NCBI RefSeq assembly: GCF_005484585.1
Contig: NZ_CP039435.1
Location: 1,054,001-1,118,000, forward strand
From: Brevundimonas sp. SGAir0440
Lineage (GTDB): Bacteria; Pseudomonadota; Alphaproteobacteria; Caulobacterales; Caulobacteraceae
Reading direction: 5' to 3'
DNA length: 64,000 nucleotides
In this document: positions 44,853-55,183 of the stretch, one piece after another
Position numbering within the stretch: position 1 is the stretch's first letter
Layout: each line of letters begins with the position of its first letter
The notes under the pieces: generated by a model
Told to the model about the DNA's origin: nothing
Seen by the model: the letters and a program-made list of their open reading frames with translations, nothing else
Databases searched by the model: none
Translations under genes and position numbers: made by a program

Positions 44853-45629
44853 TTGTCCGAGCTGACACCCCCCGCCGTCATCCTCGACAAGTCGCAGATG
44901 GCCGAGAACATCGGCGCCGTGGCGCGGGTGATGGCCAACTTCGGCCTGTCGGACCTGCGCCTGGTCAGCCCCCGCGACGGCTGGCCCCAGGAGCGGGCCT
45001 GGGCCACGGCCTCGGGCGCGGACTGGGTGCTGGACGGGGTGCGGGTGTTCGACAGCGTCGCCGAGGCCATCGCCGACCTGAACACCGTCTTCGCCACCAC
45101 CGCCCGCCCGCGCGAGACGCGCCAGCCCGTGCGCACCCCGCGCGAGGCCAGCCGCGTCCTCTATGACGACACCGCATCCGGCCTGAAGACCGGCCTCTTG
45201 TTCGGCGGCGAGCGCGCCGGGCTGGAGACGACCGACATCGCCCTGTGCGCCGGCATCGTCACCATTCCGATCGACCCGAAGCACCACTCGCTGAACCTGG
45301 CCCAGGCCGTGGCGATCAACGCCTATGAATGGCGCACCCTGATCCTGGACGCCCCGCCGCCGCGGTTCCGCGACGGCGAACCGCCGGCGTCGAACGACCT
45401 TCTGATCGGCATGTACGAGCACCTGGAGGAGGAGCTGGAGAACGGCGGCTTCTTCTATCCGCCCGAGAAGAAGCGCTCGATGAGCCAGAACCTGCGCGTC
45501 ATGCTGGGCCGCGCCGCCTTCTCCGAACAAGAGGTCGCCACCATGCGCGGCGCCATCCATGCCCTGTCGCGCGGCCGCGGCCGGGTCCTGGCCAAGCTGG
45601 CGGCCGAACGGGCGGCGAAGGAAAAATAA
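44853..45629 (+). CDS. RNA methyltransferase, TrmJ/TrmH (SPOUT) family
   Basis: 258 aa from TTG 44853, five bases after the nuclease stop (an ATT start 6 bases earlier is less likely). SPOUT knot motifs are ENIGAVARVMANFGLSDLRL, LFGGERAGLETTDIALC and IPIDPKHHSLNLAQAVAINA. The TrmJ-like C-terminal helix region (about 175-258) begins ASNDLLIGMYEHLEEELENG. Members methylate the 2'-O of tRNA C/U32. Spacing suggests coupling with the nuclease gene. Confidence 0.88.
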   Translation: MSELTPPAVILDKSQMAENIGAVARVMANFGLSDLRLVSPRDGWPQERAWATASGADWVLDGVRVFDSVAEAIADLNTVFATTARPRETRQPVRTPREASRVLYDDTASGLKTGLLFGGERAGLETTDIALCAGIVTIPIDPKHHSLNLAQAVAINAYEWRTLILDAPPPRFRDGEPPASNDLLIGMYEHLEEELENGGFFYPPEKKRSMSQNLRVMLGRAAFSEQEVATMRGAIHALSRGRGRVLAKLAAERAAKEK

Positions 45630-45630
45630 T

Positions 45631-45737
45631 CGTCATTCCGGGGCTTCGCGCAGCGAAGAACCCGGAACCCAGGACCGCATCATCCAGCGGGGGACCGCCC
45701 TGGGCTCCGGGTTCCGCTGCGCGGCCCCGGAGTGACG
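45631..45737. repeat. Imperfect inverted repeat, interspersed-element-like
   Basis: Left arm 45631-45673 (cgtcattccgggg at its outer end) and right arm 45699-45737 (reverse complement cgtcactccgggg...cccagg) match over about 39 bases, with a 4-base insertion in the left arm and a few substitutions. The pair would fold into a large stem. It starts 2 bases after the methyltransferase stop and ends 40 bases before the GIY-YIG gene. Repeats of this type scattered next to GIY-YIG genes are common in alphaproteobacteria (general knowledge; copy number here cannot be checked). Confidence 0.8.
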
Positions 45738-45777
45738 CCCATTGCGGGATCATCGCCATAGTGGTCCTCTTGCTGTC

Positions 45778-46086
45778 ATGAGAGCGGACGCCGTCATCGC
45801 CGTGTATATCATGGCGAACTTTCGCAACGGCACGATCTACACCGGCGTCACCAGCGATCTCATGCAGCGGGCATGGCAGCATCGCACCGGCGCCACGCCG
45901 GGCTTCTCTTCGGAACACGGTTGCAAGACCCTGGTCTGGTACGAGCAGCATGAGACCATGATCGAGGCGATCGTGCGTGAAAAGGCGCTGAAGAAGTGGC
46001 GGCGATCTTGGAAGCTGGCGTTGATCGAAGCCGAGAATCCGCAATGGCTCGATCTGGCCGCCGACTGGTATGGCGCCCGCTCATGA
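45778..46086 (+). CDS. GIY-YIG domain endonuclease-like protein
   Basis: 102 aa. The GIY-YIG core has [20 protein letters not shown] (Y-I-M ... I-Y-T-G), the catalytic-Arg segment LMQRAWQHR and a Glu in [21 protein letters not shown]. The family ranges from homing-type endonucleases to small unlinked domains such as UPF0213. No intron is visible. The stop overlaps the YnfA start by 4 bases. It sits immediately after the inverted repeat, which may be part of the same mobile unit. Confidence 0.85.
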   Translation: MRADAVIAVYIMANFRNGTIYTGVTSDLMQRAWQHRTGATPGFSSEHGCKTLVWYEQHETMIEAIVREKALKKWRRSWKLALIEAENPQWLDLAADWYGARS

Positions 46087-46406
46087 TATCCATCCTCATA
46101 TACCCCTTCGCAGCCCTGGCGGAGATCGGCGGCTGTTTCGCCTTCTGGGCCTGGCTGAAGCTGGATCGTTCACCCCTGTGGCTGGCGCCCGGCGTCGCCT
46201 GCCTGACCGCCTTCGCCTGGCTCCTGACCCTGGTCCCCAGCGACGCAGCAGGCCGCGCCTTCGCGGCCTACGGCGGCGTCTATATCTGCGCCTCCCTGAT
46301 CTGGATGGCGCTGGTCGAAAAGACTCCGCCGGATCGCTGGGACATTCTGGGCGGCCTCGTCTGTCTGGTCGGCGCCGGGCTCATCCTGTTCGGCCCGAGG
46401 GGCTAA
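46083..46406 (+). CDS. ynfA: YnfA/UPF0060 small membrane protein
   Basis: 107 aa with four TM helices (about 3-22, 30-52, 60-80, 86-104). Family features are [20 protein letters not shown] near the N-terminus, the [16 protein letters not shown] helix and [14 protein letters not shown] before the last helix. YnfA proteins belong to the SMR-like efflux fold. The start ATG overlaps the GIY-YIG stop (ATGA). Confidence 0.88.
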   Translation: MISILIYPFAALAEIGGCFAFWAWLKLDRSPLWLAPGVACLTAFAWLLTLVPSDAAGRAFAAYGGVYICASLIWMALVEKTPPDRWDILGGLVCLVGAGLILFGPRG

Positions 46407-46570
46407 CCTGCATCGGCTTGGCTTGGCCGCCCTGATCCTCTATTCTGGCCCCAGCCATCAGGTCGCCCCGTGCGGCCAGGCCGGCGCGCCGATTTTGGTT
46501 TGCGAATCCGGTCCGACGCCCGTCGATAACCTGGCGTCACGACGAAACTTCCGTTCGCTAGGAGGCCGCC
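46407..46570 (+). promoter_or_regulatory. Long leader of nhaA, possible regulatory RNA
   Basis: 164 bases separate ynfA from nhaA. They contain candidate stems (for example cctgat pairing with atcagg near 46430-46460) and end in AGGAGG six bases before the GTG. The nhaA-I RNA class (a lithium-responsive riboswitch) is known upstream of nhaA in alphaproteobacteria. I cannot confirm its consensus here by eye, so this is a suggestion from context only. Confidence 0.25.
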
Positions 46571-47815
46571 GTGGCGCGCAAACTGACACTCGATTTCCTC
46601 AAGACCGAGGCCGCATCCGGCTCGGCCCTGGCCCTGGCGGCCATCGCCGCCGTCTTGGTGGCCAACTCGCCTTGGTCGGCCGACTATTTCGCCTGGCTGA
46701 AGAGCTATCACGTGCTTCAGATCGGCCCGATCCGGCTCGAGGAGACCATCTCCGACTGGATCAAGGAAGGGCTGATGGCGATCTTCTTCCTCGTCGTGGG
46801 GTTGGAGATCAAATACGAGATCGTGCGCGGCGAACTGAGCGACCCGCGCAAACTGGCCACGCCGGTGCTGGCGGCGCTCGGCGGCATGGCGGGGCCGGCG
46901 GCGGTCTATCTGCTGTTGTCCGGCGCCATCGGGGCGCCGCACGCCGGCTGGCCCATCCCGCTGGCGACCGACATCGCCTTTGCCCTGGCCATCTTCGGCT
47001 TCGTCGGCAAGGGCTTGCCGTCATCGTTGCGGGTCTTCCTGCTGACCCTGGCCATCGTCGATGACCTCGGGGCCATCGCGCTGATCGCCGTGCTGTTCAG
47101 CGAGGGCGCGAACTGGACGCCGCTGTTCTGGGCGCTGGGCGCGCTGGCCGTCGGCGCGGTCGCGGCGCACCGCATCCGCATCCCTGCGCCCTTCTGGGTG
47201 CTGGGGTTCGCCCTGGTCTGGTATCTGACGGTGCTGTCGGGGCTCAGCACCTCGCTCACCGCCGTGGCCTTCGCCATGATCGTGCCGATCAAGGGCCGCG
47301 CCGAAGACGGCCAGAGCCCGCTGAAGGAGGCGATGCACGATCTGCACCCTTGGAACGCCTTCCTGGTCCTGCCGCTGTTCGCCTTCGCCAAGGCGGGCGT
47401 CTCCTTCGCCGGTCTGTCGATGGAGCAGGCGTTCGCGCCCCTGGTCATCGCCATCGCCCTGGGCCTGCTCGTCGGCAAGCAGATCGGCGTCCTGGGCGCC
47501 GCCTGGCTGGCTTCGGCGCTGAAGATCGGCGCGCGGCCGACGGGCGCCAGCTGGCTGCAAGTCTATGGCGTTTCCCTGCTGTGCGGGGTCGGCTTCACCA
47601 TGAGCCTGTTCATCGGCGTTCTGGCCTTCCCCGGCGCGGTCGATTCGCCCGAACAGGTCGAGGTCAAACTGGGCGTCATCGGCGGCTCGATCCTGTCGGC
47701 GATCGCGGCGGCCCTGGTGCTGGGTTTCGCCGGTCGGGGCCGCCAGATGGATCCCGCCGCCCTGCACCCTGAAGTGGAGCCGCTGGGGCCGAAAGACGGG
47801 CAAAAACTGACCTAG
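46571..47815 (+). CDS. nhaA: Na+/H+ antiporter NhaA
   Basis: 414 aa with GTG start and a strong AGGAGG site. Twelve TM helices of the NhaA fold are recognisable. Family motifs include NSPWSADYF, EGLMAIFFLVVGLEIKYE, PLATDIAFALAIF, and the ion-binding aspartates in LAIVDDLGAIALIAVLF. A conserved Lys is in VGKQIGVLG. It exports Na+ (or Li+) in exchange for 2H+. No nhaR is adjacent. Confidence 0.93.
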   Translation: MARKLTLDFLKTEAASGSALALAAIAAVLVANSPWSADYFAWLKSYHVLQIGPIRLEETISDWIKEGLMAIFFLVVGLEIKYEIVRGELSDPRKLATPVLAALGGMAGPAAVYLLLSGAIGAPHAGWPIPLATDIAFALAIFGFVGKGLPSSLRVFLLTLAIVDDLGAIALIAVLFSEGANWTPLFWALGALAVGAVAAHRIRIPAPFWVLGFALVWYLTVLSGLSTSLTAVAFAMIVPIKGRAEDGQSPLKEAMHDLHPWNAFLVLPLFAFAKAGVSFAGLSMEQAFAPLVIAIALGLLVGKQIGVLGAAWLASALKIGARPTGASWLQVYGVSLLCGVGFTMSLFIGVLAFPGAVDSPEQVEVKLGVIGGSILSAIAAALVLGFAGRGRQMDPAALHPEVEPLGPKDGQKLT

Positions 47816-48018
47816 CGTCAGGGTTTTCTGTCGCTTCCTCGACACACAAAGGCGAATCCACGGCGAAAAATGGTCGCGGGTAACAACGCTCGCTTGTCGG
47901 TCGGCCCGAACCGCGCTTAGCCTGTCCCCAACGAATGATCCCCCGCGTAGGGGACGTCGAGGGAACAGGAAACGCTGCGATCGCCAATGGCGTCGCAACT
48001 TCAGCCGGGAGGACGCCG

Positions 48019-50673
48019 ATGCGCCGCAATCTTCAACTCAGGACAACCGTGTCCGCCGCCGTCATCGGCGCCGCCGTCATGGGCTTCGCCAGCGTCGCCG
48101 CCGCGCAGGAAGCGCCCGCCAGCGTCGACGACATCATCGTCACCGCCCAGAAGCGCGAACAGAGCCTGCAGGACGTGCCGATCGTGGTCACGACCCTGTC
48201 GCAGGAAGTCCTGGACGGCGCGGGCGTGCAGGACATCAAGGATCTGCAGATCCTGACGCCCGGCATGACCGTCACCTCGACCCAGTCGGAAGCCTCGACC
48301 ACCGTCCGTATTCGCGGCGCCGGCACCGTCGGCGACAACCCCGGCCTGGAAAGCTCGGTCGGCGTGGTGATCGACGGCGTCTATCGCTCGCGCAACTCGG
48401 TCGGCTTCGGCGATCTGGGCGAACTGAGCCGCATCGAGGTCCTGAAGGGCCCGCAGGGCACCCTGTTCGGCAAGAACACCTCGGCCGGCGTCATCAACAT
48501 CATCACCGAGCGTCCGTCGTTCGATCCGTCGATCTCGGGCGAACTGACCGGCGGCAACTTCGGCGCCATCGGCGGTTCGGTCTCGGTCACGGGCGGCCTG
48601 ACCGACCAGATCGCGGGTCGCCTGTTCGTCGCGCACCGCGAGCGTGACGGCTTCTACGACGTCAACAACGGCGACGGCCCCAACACCCGCAAGGACGACC
48701 AGAACCAGGACTACTGGACCACGCGCGGTCAGTTGCTGATCCTGCCCAGCGACGACGTCTCGGTGCGCCTGATCGCCGACTACACCAAGCGCGAGGAATA
48801 CTGCTGCGTCGCCGTGCAGACGCGCGTCGGCCCGACCCAGGCCTTCATCGCCGCCCTGACCGCGCCGAACGGCCCGGGCCAGCGTCCGCCGGTCGCCGGC
48901 TTCGGCACGGTGCCCTTCTCGCGCCTGGCCTATTCGAACCGCGAGACGCCGCAAGAGATCGAGGACATGGGTCTGTCGGCGGAAGCGACCATCGACTTCC
49001 CCAGCATCAACGCCACCCTGACGTCGCAGACCTCGTGGCGCGACTGGTCGTTCCAGCAGGGGATGGACACGGACTACACCGGCGCCGACATCCTGTACCG
49101 CGCCAACGACGGCTCGAACGGCTACGGCGTCGACAACCTGACGCAGGAGTTCCGCCTGGCCGGCACGTCCGACAAGCTGGACTGGCTGGTCGGTCTGTTC
49201 GCCACCAAGGAAGGCGTCTATCGCGACGACAGCTATGTCTATGGCTCGGACTACAACGCCTTCGCCTCCCTGCTGCTGACGGCGTCCCTGCCGGCGGCCG
49301 TGGGCGGCCCCAGCCCGTCGCGCCTGGGCTGCTTCACCAATCCGAACGGCTTCCTGGTCGGCACCGCCGGCGCGGCCGCGGGTCAGCCGCTGTGCGTGAT
49401 CGGCGCGGTGCCGCCCAGCGCGGCCGCCCCGACCTTCGGCGTCGGCAAGGCCTATGAAGACCACTATTCGCAGCGTTCGGAATCGGTCGCTGTCTTCACC
49501 AACAACACCTACCGGGTGACCGAGGCCTTCGATATCAACCTGGGTCTGCGCTACACTTATGACAGCAAGCGCCTGCTGGGCATCCAGGACAACCTGGGCA
49601 CCAACGGCGCGGCCTGCGGCGGCGCCCTGGCTAATCAGAACCCGGCCAACCGCACCGTGTCGCCGATCCCCGGCACCGCCAACGTCGCCACGCCGGCCGC
49701 TGCGCTCGGTCTGTTGTGCCTGCCCTGGTCCAACCCGCAGTACGACGGTCGCCGGATCCAGGAGAAATTCAGCGACACCGACCTGTCGGGCACAATCAAG
49801 GCGTCCTACCGCTTCAATCCGTCGATCATGGTCTATGGCTCGTATGCGCGCGGCTACAAGGGCGCGGGCTACAATATGGACCGGGTGCAGACGGGCGTGA
49901 CGCCGGACGCCTCGCTGTTCTTCAAGGCCGAAACCGTCGACAGCTATGAAGCGGGCGTCAAGACGACCCTGTTCGACCGCACCATGCTGCTGAACGTCAC
50001 CTACTTCGACCAGAAGTTCGAGAACTTCCAGCTGAACACCTTCCTGGGCACCGCCTTCGTGGTGGAATCGATCCCGGAACTGACCTCGCGCGGCGTCGAC
50101 GCCGACATGGTCTGGTTCACCCCGGTGGAGGGCCTAAGCTTCCAGGGCGGCGTGACCTACACCGACGCCAAATACGGCCAGTTCGGCGCCGGCGACCTGT
50201 CCAGCCCCGGCCGCTTCCCGCAGCTGTCGCTGCTGCCGGGCGCGCGTGCGTCCTTCGCTCCGGAATGGTCGCTGACCGGCGCCCTGGCGTTCGACCGCGA
50301 ACTGGGCGGCGGCCTGCGCGGCGGCTTCAACCTGTCGGCCAAGTATTCGACCGAATACAACACCGGCTCGGACCTGCTGCCGTACAAGAACCAGGACGCC
50401 TTCACCGTCGTCAACGGCCGGGTCTCGATCGGGTCGGCGGACGAACGCTGGACGCTGGAAGTCTGGGGCCAGAACCTGCTGGAAGAAGAATACACCCAGG
50501 TCGGCTTCTCGGCTCCGCTGCAGGGAACTGCCATCGCAACGAACCCGGCCGTAATCACGCCTTCGGGCCCTTATGCTGGCACCTATTACAATCCCGCCAC
50601 CGACACGGCGACCTACAACGCCTACCTCGGCGCCCCGCGCACCTACGGCGTGACGCTGAAGGTCAAATACTGA
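48019..50673 (+). CDS. TonB-dependent receptor
   Basis: 884 aa from ATG 48019, with GGGAGGAC before it. The signal peptide ends SVAAAQ. The TonB box region DDIIVTAQKREQSLQDVPIV is followed by a plug (PGMTVTSTQSEASTTVRIRG, RIEVLKGPQGTLFGKNTSAG) and a 22-strand barrel ending TYGVTLKVKY. This type (sphingomonad-like iron/carbohydrate receptors) lacks a signalling extension, so it probably imports an organic substrate or chelate. Isolated from transport genes; substrate unknown. Terminated at 50700-50736. Confidence 0.9.
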   Translation: MRRNLQLRTTVSAAVIGAAVMGFASVAAAQEAPASVDDIIVTAQKREQSLQDVPIVVTTLSQEVLDGAGVQDIKDLQILTPGMTVTSTQSEASTTVRIRGAGTVGDNPGLESSVGVVIDGVYRSRNSVGFGDLGELSRIEVLKGPQGTLFGKNTSAGVINIITERPSFDPSISGELTGGNFGAIGGSVSVTGGLTDQIAGRLFVAHRERDGFYDVNNGDGPNTRKDDQNQDYWTTRGQLLILPSDDVSVRLIADYTKREEYCCVAVQTRVGPTQAFIAALTAPNGPGQRPPVAGFGTVPFSRLAYSNRETPQEIEDMGLSAEATIDFPSINATLTSQTSWRDWSFQQGMDTDYTGADILYRANDGSNGYGVDNLTQEFRLAGTSDKLDWLVGLFATKEGVYRDDSYVYGSDYNAFASLLLTASLPAAVGGPSPSRLGCFTNPNGFLVGTAGAAAGQPLCVIGAVPPSAAAPTFGVGKAYEDHYSQRSESVAVFTNNTYRVTEAFDINLGLRYTYDSKRLLGIQDNLGTNGAACGGALANQNPANRTVSPIPGTANVATPAAALGLLCLPWSNPQYDGRRIQEKFSDTDLSGTIKASYRFNPSIMVYGSYARGYKGAGYNMDRVQTGVTPDASLFFKAETVDSYEAGVKTTLFDRTMLLNVTYFDQKFENFQLNTFLGTAFVVESIPELTSRGVDADMVWFTPVEGLSFQGGVTYTDAKYGQFGAGDLSSPGRFPQLSLLPGARASFAPEWSLTGALAFDRELGGGLRGGFNLSAKYSTEYNTGSDLLPYKNQDAFTVVNGRVSIGSADERWTLEVWGQNLLEEEYTQVGFSAPLQGTAIATNPAVITPSGPYAGTYYNPATDTATYNAYLGAPRTYGVTLKVKY

Positions 50674-50699
50674 TCGCTTAGCCTCAAGGCTGACCGACG

Positions 50700-50736
50700 A
50701 AGGGCCGACCGGGCGACCGGCCGGCCCTTTTTCTTT
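50700..50736 (+). terminator. Rho-independent terminator after the TonB receptor gene
   Basis: aagggccg (50700-50707) pairs with cggccctt (50722-50729) around a 14-base GC-rich interior, followed by ttttcttt. It starts 27 bases after the receptor stop. Confidence 0.85.
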
Positions 50737-50899
50737 GCAATCAGGCCTGACAGCGGGCGCGACCCGGCGCTGTCGAGACGGGGAGTGGGCCTAAGTTTTG
50801 GTCGATCAACGGGTTCCGGGCCCCGAACTGTTCTAGACGCGGACGTTAGACTGCCCGATACACGATTTTACCGACGCTCTGCGTCCACAGAGGAAGCGA

Positions 50900-51883
50900 A
50901 TGCGTCACCAGAAGTTTCGAAATCCAGCCTGGCGCGGATACGCCTTGGCCGTCGTCGCCTTTCTGGTTGCGTTTGGCCTGCGCTATGGCCTGGCGCACTG
51001 GTTTCCGCCGGGCTTTCCTTATCTGACTTTCTTTCCGGCCGTCGTCCTGGTCGCCTTCTATGCCGGTCTGCGGCCTGCCATTCTGACAGCGACCTTGTCG
51101 GGTCTGTCGGCCTGGTGGTTCTGGATCGGCCCGCCGGGCTTCGACCTGGGCGTCGCGACCTTCGTCGCCATCGGCTTTTACGCCTTCGTCGTCGCCGTCG
51201 ACATCTTCTTCATCGTCGGCATGGACAAGGCGTCGGCCAAGCTGGCGCGCGAGGTCGAGCGCAGCACCGCCCTGGCGGAAAGCCGCGACATCCTGCTCCG
51301 GGAAGTGCAGCACCGGGTGTCGAACAACATCCAGATGGTCAGCGCCTTGCTTAAGCTGGAGGCGCGCACGACCGTCGATCCGGGCGCGAAAAAGGCCTTG
51401 ACCGACGCCTCGGCCCGAACCGGTCTGGTCGCCCGCATCCAGCGCAGTCTGGCCGACGCCGATCAGAAGAAGACGGCCTTCCACGATGTGGCGCGATCGA
51501 TCGTCGACGATGCGCTGACGGCGGCCGCGCGTGACGACGTGGCCGTCTCCATCTCCGGCGGGGATGTGGTCCTGTCGGCCGAGGAGGCCACGCCCGTGGT
51601 CCTCGTCATGCTGGAGTGCGTCAACAACGCGCTGGAGCATGGCTTTCCCGATCGGCCCGGCCGGATCAAGATCGACCTGTGCGACGACGGCGCGGTGCGC
51701 ACCCTGACCGTGGCCGATGACGGCGTGGGCGTCGCCGAGGATACGGCCGCCGAACCGACCAGCCTGGGCCTGCGGATCATCACCGCCCTGGCCCGCCAGC
51801 TGGGCGGAGACTGGTCTCTGCAGCCCTCATCGCCTGGCGCGATCGCCCGCCTGTCCTGGCCCAGCGCCCCCGTCGCGCCTTAG
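50900..51883 (+). CDS. Sensor histidine kinase with DUF4118 membrane domain (HisKA_2)
   Basis: 327 aa. The DUF4118-like membrane domain spans about 12-105 with four hydrophobic helices (GFPYLTFFPAVVLVAFYAGL is the signature). The phosphoacceptor H138 is in LLREVQHRVSNNIQM, which marks HisKA_2 and not the classic HisKA. HATPase residues include LECVNNALEHGF and DDGVGV. HisKA_2 kinases in alphaproteobacteria often feed the general stress response. No response regulator is adjacent, so the partner is unknown. Confidence 0.85.
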   Translation: MRHQKFRNPAWRGYALAVVAFLVAFGLRYGLAHWFPPGFPYLTFFPAVVLVAFYAGLRPAILTATLSGLSAWWFWIGPPGFDLGVATFVAIGFYAFVVAVDIFFIVGMDKASAKLAREVERSTALAESRDILLREVQHRVSNNIQMVSALLKLEARTTVDPGAKKALTDASARTGLVARIQRSLADADQKKTAFHDVARSIVDDALTAAARDDVAVSISGGDVVLSAEEATPVVLVMLECVNNALEHGFPDRPGRIKIDLCDDGAVRTLTVADDGVGVAEDTAAEPTSLGLRIITALARQLGGDWSLQPSSPGAIARLSWPSAPVAP

Positions 51884-51910
51884 CGCCGACTCACGCCACA
51901 CCGCCAAGAG

Positions 51911-51948
51911 AAAGGCCCGGTCGGATCGCTCCGCCGGGCCTCGGTCGT
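51911..51948. terminator. Terminator between the convergent kinase and RND genes
   Basis: aggcccgg (51913-51920) pairs with ccgggcct (51934-51941); A-run upstream and tcggtcgtttc downstream make it usable in both directions. Confidence 0.65.
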
Positions 51949-51964
51949 TTCGGTCTTGGGCCGA

Positions 51965-54900
51965 TCAGGCCGGACGATCTTCCGTCGTCGCCGGCTCTTC
52001 GTGCCCGTGTTGGCCGTGGAACATCTTGTCCAGTCGGCCTTCCAGGCGGCGCTTGACCCCGTCGATCAGGCTGAACACCACCGGCACGAACAGCAGCGAC
52101 AGGGCGGTCGAGGTGATCAGCCCGCCGATGACCGCGATCGCCATGGGCGAGCGGAAGGCGGTGCCTTCGCCGAACGCCGCCGCGATGGGCAGCATCCCCA
52201 GGCCCATCGCCATGGTCGTCATGATGATCGGCCGCGCCCGCTTGTGGGCCGCGTCCATCAGGGCGTCGTGGCGGTTCATCCCCTTGTCGATCGCCATGAT
52301 GGCGTAGTCGACCAGCAGGATGGAGTTCTTCGCCGCGATCCCGGTCAGCATGATGATGCCGATCAGGGCCGGCATGGACAGCGACTTGCCCGTCACCAGC
52401 AGCAGGAAGAAGGCGCCGCCGAACGACACGGGAAGCGCCGCCAGGATGGTGATCGGGTGGAAGAAGCTTTTGAACAGCAGCACCAGCACGACATACATCA
52501 GCAGAATGCCGGTGATGATGGCGAAGGCGAAGCCCATGCCCAGCTCCTGGAAGCTTTCGGCGTCGCCGGATGGTTTCTGGCTGACGCCTTGCGGCAGAGA
52601 CTTGATCGCGGGCAGGGCGTTCACCGCCTGGGTGCCCTGGCTCAGGGTCAAACCGCTCAGTTCGGCGGTGATATTGGCCACCCGCAGTCGGTCCAGACGA
52701 TTGATCTGGTTCGGTCCTGCGCCGAAGCTGATGTCCGCCACCGCCGACAGGGGCACCGTCGCGCCCGACGCCGTCGGCACCTGAAGGTTCTCCAGCACGC
52801 CCAGATCCGAGCGCGCCTGCTCCGTCAGCATGACCCGGATCGGCACCTGACGGTCGCCCAGATTGAACTTGGGCAACAGCTGATCGGCGTCGCCCAGGGT
52901 GGCGACGCGCGCCACCTGGCTGATGTCCTGGGTCGACACCCCTTGCAGGGCGGCGACGTCGGCGCGCGGCGTGACCAGGATTTCCGGCCGCACCAGAGAG
53001 GCCGACGACACCACATTGGACAGGCCCGGAATGCTGCGCATCTCGCGCTCGACCTTGGCGGCCGCGGGCTCAAGCACATTGGGATCGTCGCCGACCAGGG
53101 CGATGGTCAGAAGGCTGGACCCGCCGCCGCCGCCCGCGGCGCCGAACTGGATCCGCGCGCCGGGGATTTGGCGCAATACCGGTCCCATGTCGCGCTCGAA
53201 TTCCTGCTGGCTCAGCTTGCGGTCCCAACGCCCGACCAGATTGACGGTCAGGTTGGCGCTGCGCACCTCGCCGGCCGAACCGCCTCCACCGGGGCCGAAG
53301 CTGGTTGTCGCCGAACCGACGGACGAATAGACCGACTCGACCTCGGGCCGCTTCATCAGTTCGCGGTTGATGCGCTGCACGGCCGAATCCGTCTCGGCCA
53401 AGGTCGCGCCCGGCGGCAACTGCACCGTCACGGTGGAGCGCGAGATGTCCTCGACCGGGATGAACTCGCCCGGCAGCTTCGTCGCCATGAAGATCGACAG
53501 GAAGAAGAACAGCACGCCCATCCCCAGCACCCACAGCCGGTGATCGAACATCCGGTCCGCGACCTTGCGGCGGAACCAGCTCGCGCGCGGGTGGTGGTCG
53601 GCCCTGCGCTTGCGCCAGTCATCGCCCAGCGCCCAGTTCAGGGCCTTCAGATAGGGCCCCATCCAGAAGGGCTCCTTGTGCTCCTTGCCCTGGTCGCGCT
53701 TCAGCAGATAGGCGCCCATCAGGGGCGTCAGGGTCCGCGCCACGAGCAGCGAGAACAGAACGCTGACGCAGGTGGCGATGGCGAAGCTCTTGAAGAACTG
53801 GCCCACGACGCCGGGCATGAAACCGGTGGGGGCGAACACCGCCACCAGGGTCGCCGTCGTCGCCATGACCGCCAGGCCGATCTCGTCGGCCGCCTCGATG
53901 GCGGCGGGGTAGGGGGCCTTGCCGTCGCGGATGTGGCGGACGATGTTCTCGATCTCCACGATGGCGTCGTCCACCAGGATGCCGATGGTCAGCGACAGGG
54001 CCAGCAGCGTCACGACGTTCAGCGACTGGTTCGTCAGGTCCATCACCCAGAAGGTCGGGATCAGCGACAGCGGCATGGCCACCGCCGCAATCAGGGTCGC
54101 GCGCCAGTCCCGCAGGAAGATGAAGACGACCGCGATCGCCAGCAGGGCGCCCAGCACCAGCGTCTCGACCGAGGCGTGGAAGTTGTTGACGACGTCCTCG
54201 GTGGTGTTGGCCACCTCCTCGATGGCGACGTCGCCGCGCTCCTGGTCCAGCTTCTCGATCTCGGTCTTGACCCGGTCATAGACGTCCACCTCGGACGAGC
54301 CGATGGCGCGCGAGACGCCGAAGCCGACGACTTCCTGACCGTTGAAGCGGGCGCGGCCGCGCGGCTCGGACCATTCGTCGGTGATCTGGCCCAGGTCGCC
54401 CAGGCGCACGCTGCGGCTGCCGATGGGGATCAGGGTCTCGCGCAGCTGTTCGACCGACTTGGCCGAACCGACGGTGCGGATGGCCTGCTCCTCGCCCGCG
54501 ATCTCGCCGCGGCCGCCCGGCAGGTTGATGTTGGAGGCGCGCAGCTGGTTCGAAACCTGGGCCGCCGTCACGCCCGAGGCGGCAAGCCGGGCGGGGTCCA
54601 GCTTGATGCGGATTTCACGGCTGACGCCGCCGTCACGGCTGATCTGGCTGACGCCGCGCACCGACAGCAGGCGTTTGGCAACGGTGTTGTCGACGAACCA
54701 GCTCAGCTCCTCGGGGCTCATGCCCGGCGCCCGCACCACATAGTTGGCGAAGGGTATGGCCGTGAACTCGATGCGCTGGACGATCGGTTCCTGAACGTCG
54801 GCGGGCAGGTTCTGGCGGATGCCGCTCACGGCGTTGCGCACGTCGTTGGTGACCTTCTCCAGGTTCACGCCCAGCTGGAACTCGATGGAGGTGGTGGACA

Positions 54901-55171
54901 CGCCCTCGTTGACGACCGAGGTGATGTGCTTGACCGACCCCAGGCCCGCCACCGCATCCTCGACCAGGCGGGTGACCTGGGTCTCCATCTCGGTCGGGGC
55001 GGCGCCGGCCTGAACCACCGTCACGGCGACGACCGGCAGGTCCACGTCGGGGAAGTTGTTCGTTCTGAGCTTGAAATAGCTCATCGTCCCCGCGATCGTC
55101 AGGACGACGAACAGCAGGACGATGGGGATCGGGTTCCTGATCGACCAGGACGAGATGTTCTGAAAGCCCAT
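51965..55171 (-). CDS. RND multidrug/solvent efflux permease (AcrB/MdtB-like, HAE1 family)
   Basis: 1068 aa, the usual RND length. Twelve TM helices in two six-helix halves surround two periplasmic lobes. The proton-relay TM4 is [20 protein letters not shown] with its Asp pair, and TM10-11 contain [20 protein letters not shown]. The C-terminus is charged and His-rich. It starts 12 bases after the adaptor stop, so the pair is one operon. No TolC-like gene is adjacent. Substrate spectrum cannot be read from the sequence. Confidence 0.93.
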   Translation of the reverse strand: MGFQNISSWSIRNPIPIVLLFVVLTIAGTMSYFKLRTNNFPDVDLPVVAVTVVQAGAAPTEMETQVTRLVEDAVAGLGSVKHITSVVNEGVSTTSIEFQLGVNLEKVTNDVRNAVSGIRQNLPADVQEPIVQRIEFTAIPFANYVVRAPGMSPEELSWFVDNTVAKRLLSVRGVSQISRDGGVSREIRIKLDPARLAASGVTAAQVSNQLRASNINLPGGRGEIAGEEQAIRTVGSAKSVEQLRETLIPIGSRSVRLGDLGQITDEWSEPRGRARFNGQEVVGFGVSRAIGSSEVDVYDRVKTEIEKLDQERGDVAIEEVANTTEDVVNNFHASVETLVLGALLAIAVVFIFLRDWRATLIAAVAMPLSLIPTFWVMDLTNQSLNVVTLLALSLTIGILVDDAIVEIENIVRHIRDGKAPYPAAIEAADEIGLAVMATTATLVAVFAPTGFMPGVVGQFFKSFAIATCVSVLFSLLVARTLTPLMGAYLLKRDQGKEHKEPFWMGPYLKALNWALGDDWRKRRADHHPRASWFRRKVADRMFDHRLWVLGMGVLFFFLSIFMATKLPGEFIPVEDISRSTVTVQLPPGATLAETDSAVQRINRELMKRPEVESVYSSVGSATTSFGPGGGGSAGEVRSANLTVNLVGRWDRKLSQQEFERDMGPVLRQIPGARIQFGAAGGGGGSSLLTIALVGDDPNVLEPAAAKVEREMRSIPGLSNVVSSASLVRPEILVTPRADVAALQGVSTQDISQVARVATLGDADQLLPKFNLGDRQVPIRVMLTEQARSDLGVLENLQVPTASGATVPLSAVADISFGAGPNQINRLDRLRVANITAELSGLTLSQGTQAVNALPAIKSLPQGVSQKPSGDAESFQELGMGFAFAIITGILLMYVVLVLLFKSFFHPITILAALPVSFGGAFFLLLVTGKSLSMPALIGIIMLTGIAAKNSILLVDYAIMAIDKGMNRHDALMDAAHKRARPIIMTTMAMGLGMLPIAAAFGEGTAFRSPMAIAVIGGLITSTALSLLFVPVVFSLIDGVKRRLEGRLDKMFHGQHGHEEPATTEDRPA

Positions 55172-55183
55172 CGGTCCGGTTCC

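Noticed and set aside
50834..50863. GAAC ... CGTT pair resembling an EcfG stress promoter ahead of the HisKA_2 kinase
   Set aside because: The spacer is 15 bases and the -35 lacks the second G of GGAAC, so it does not meet the consensus.
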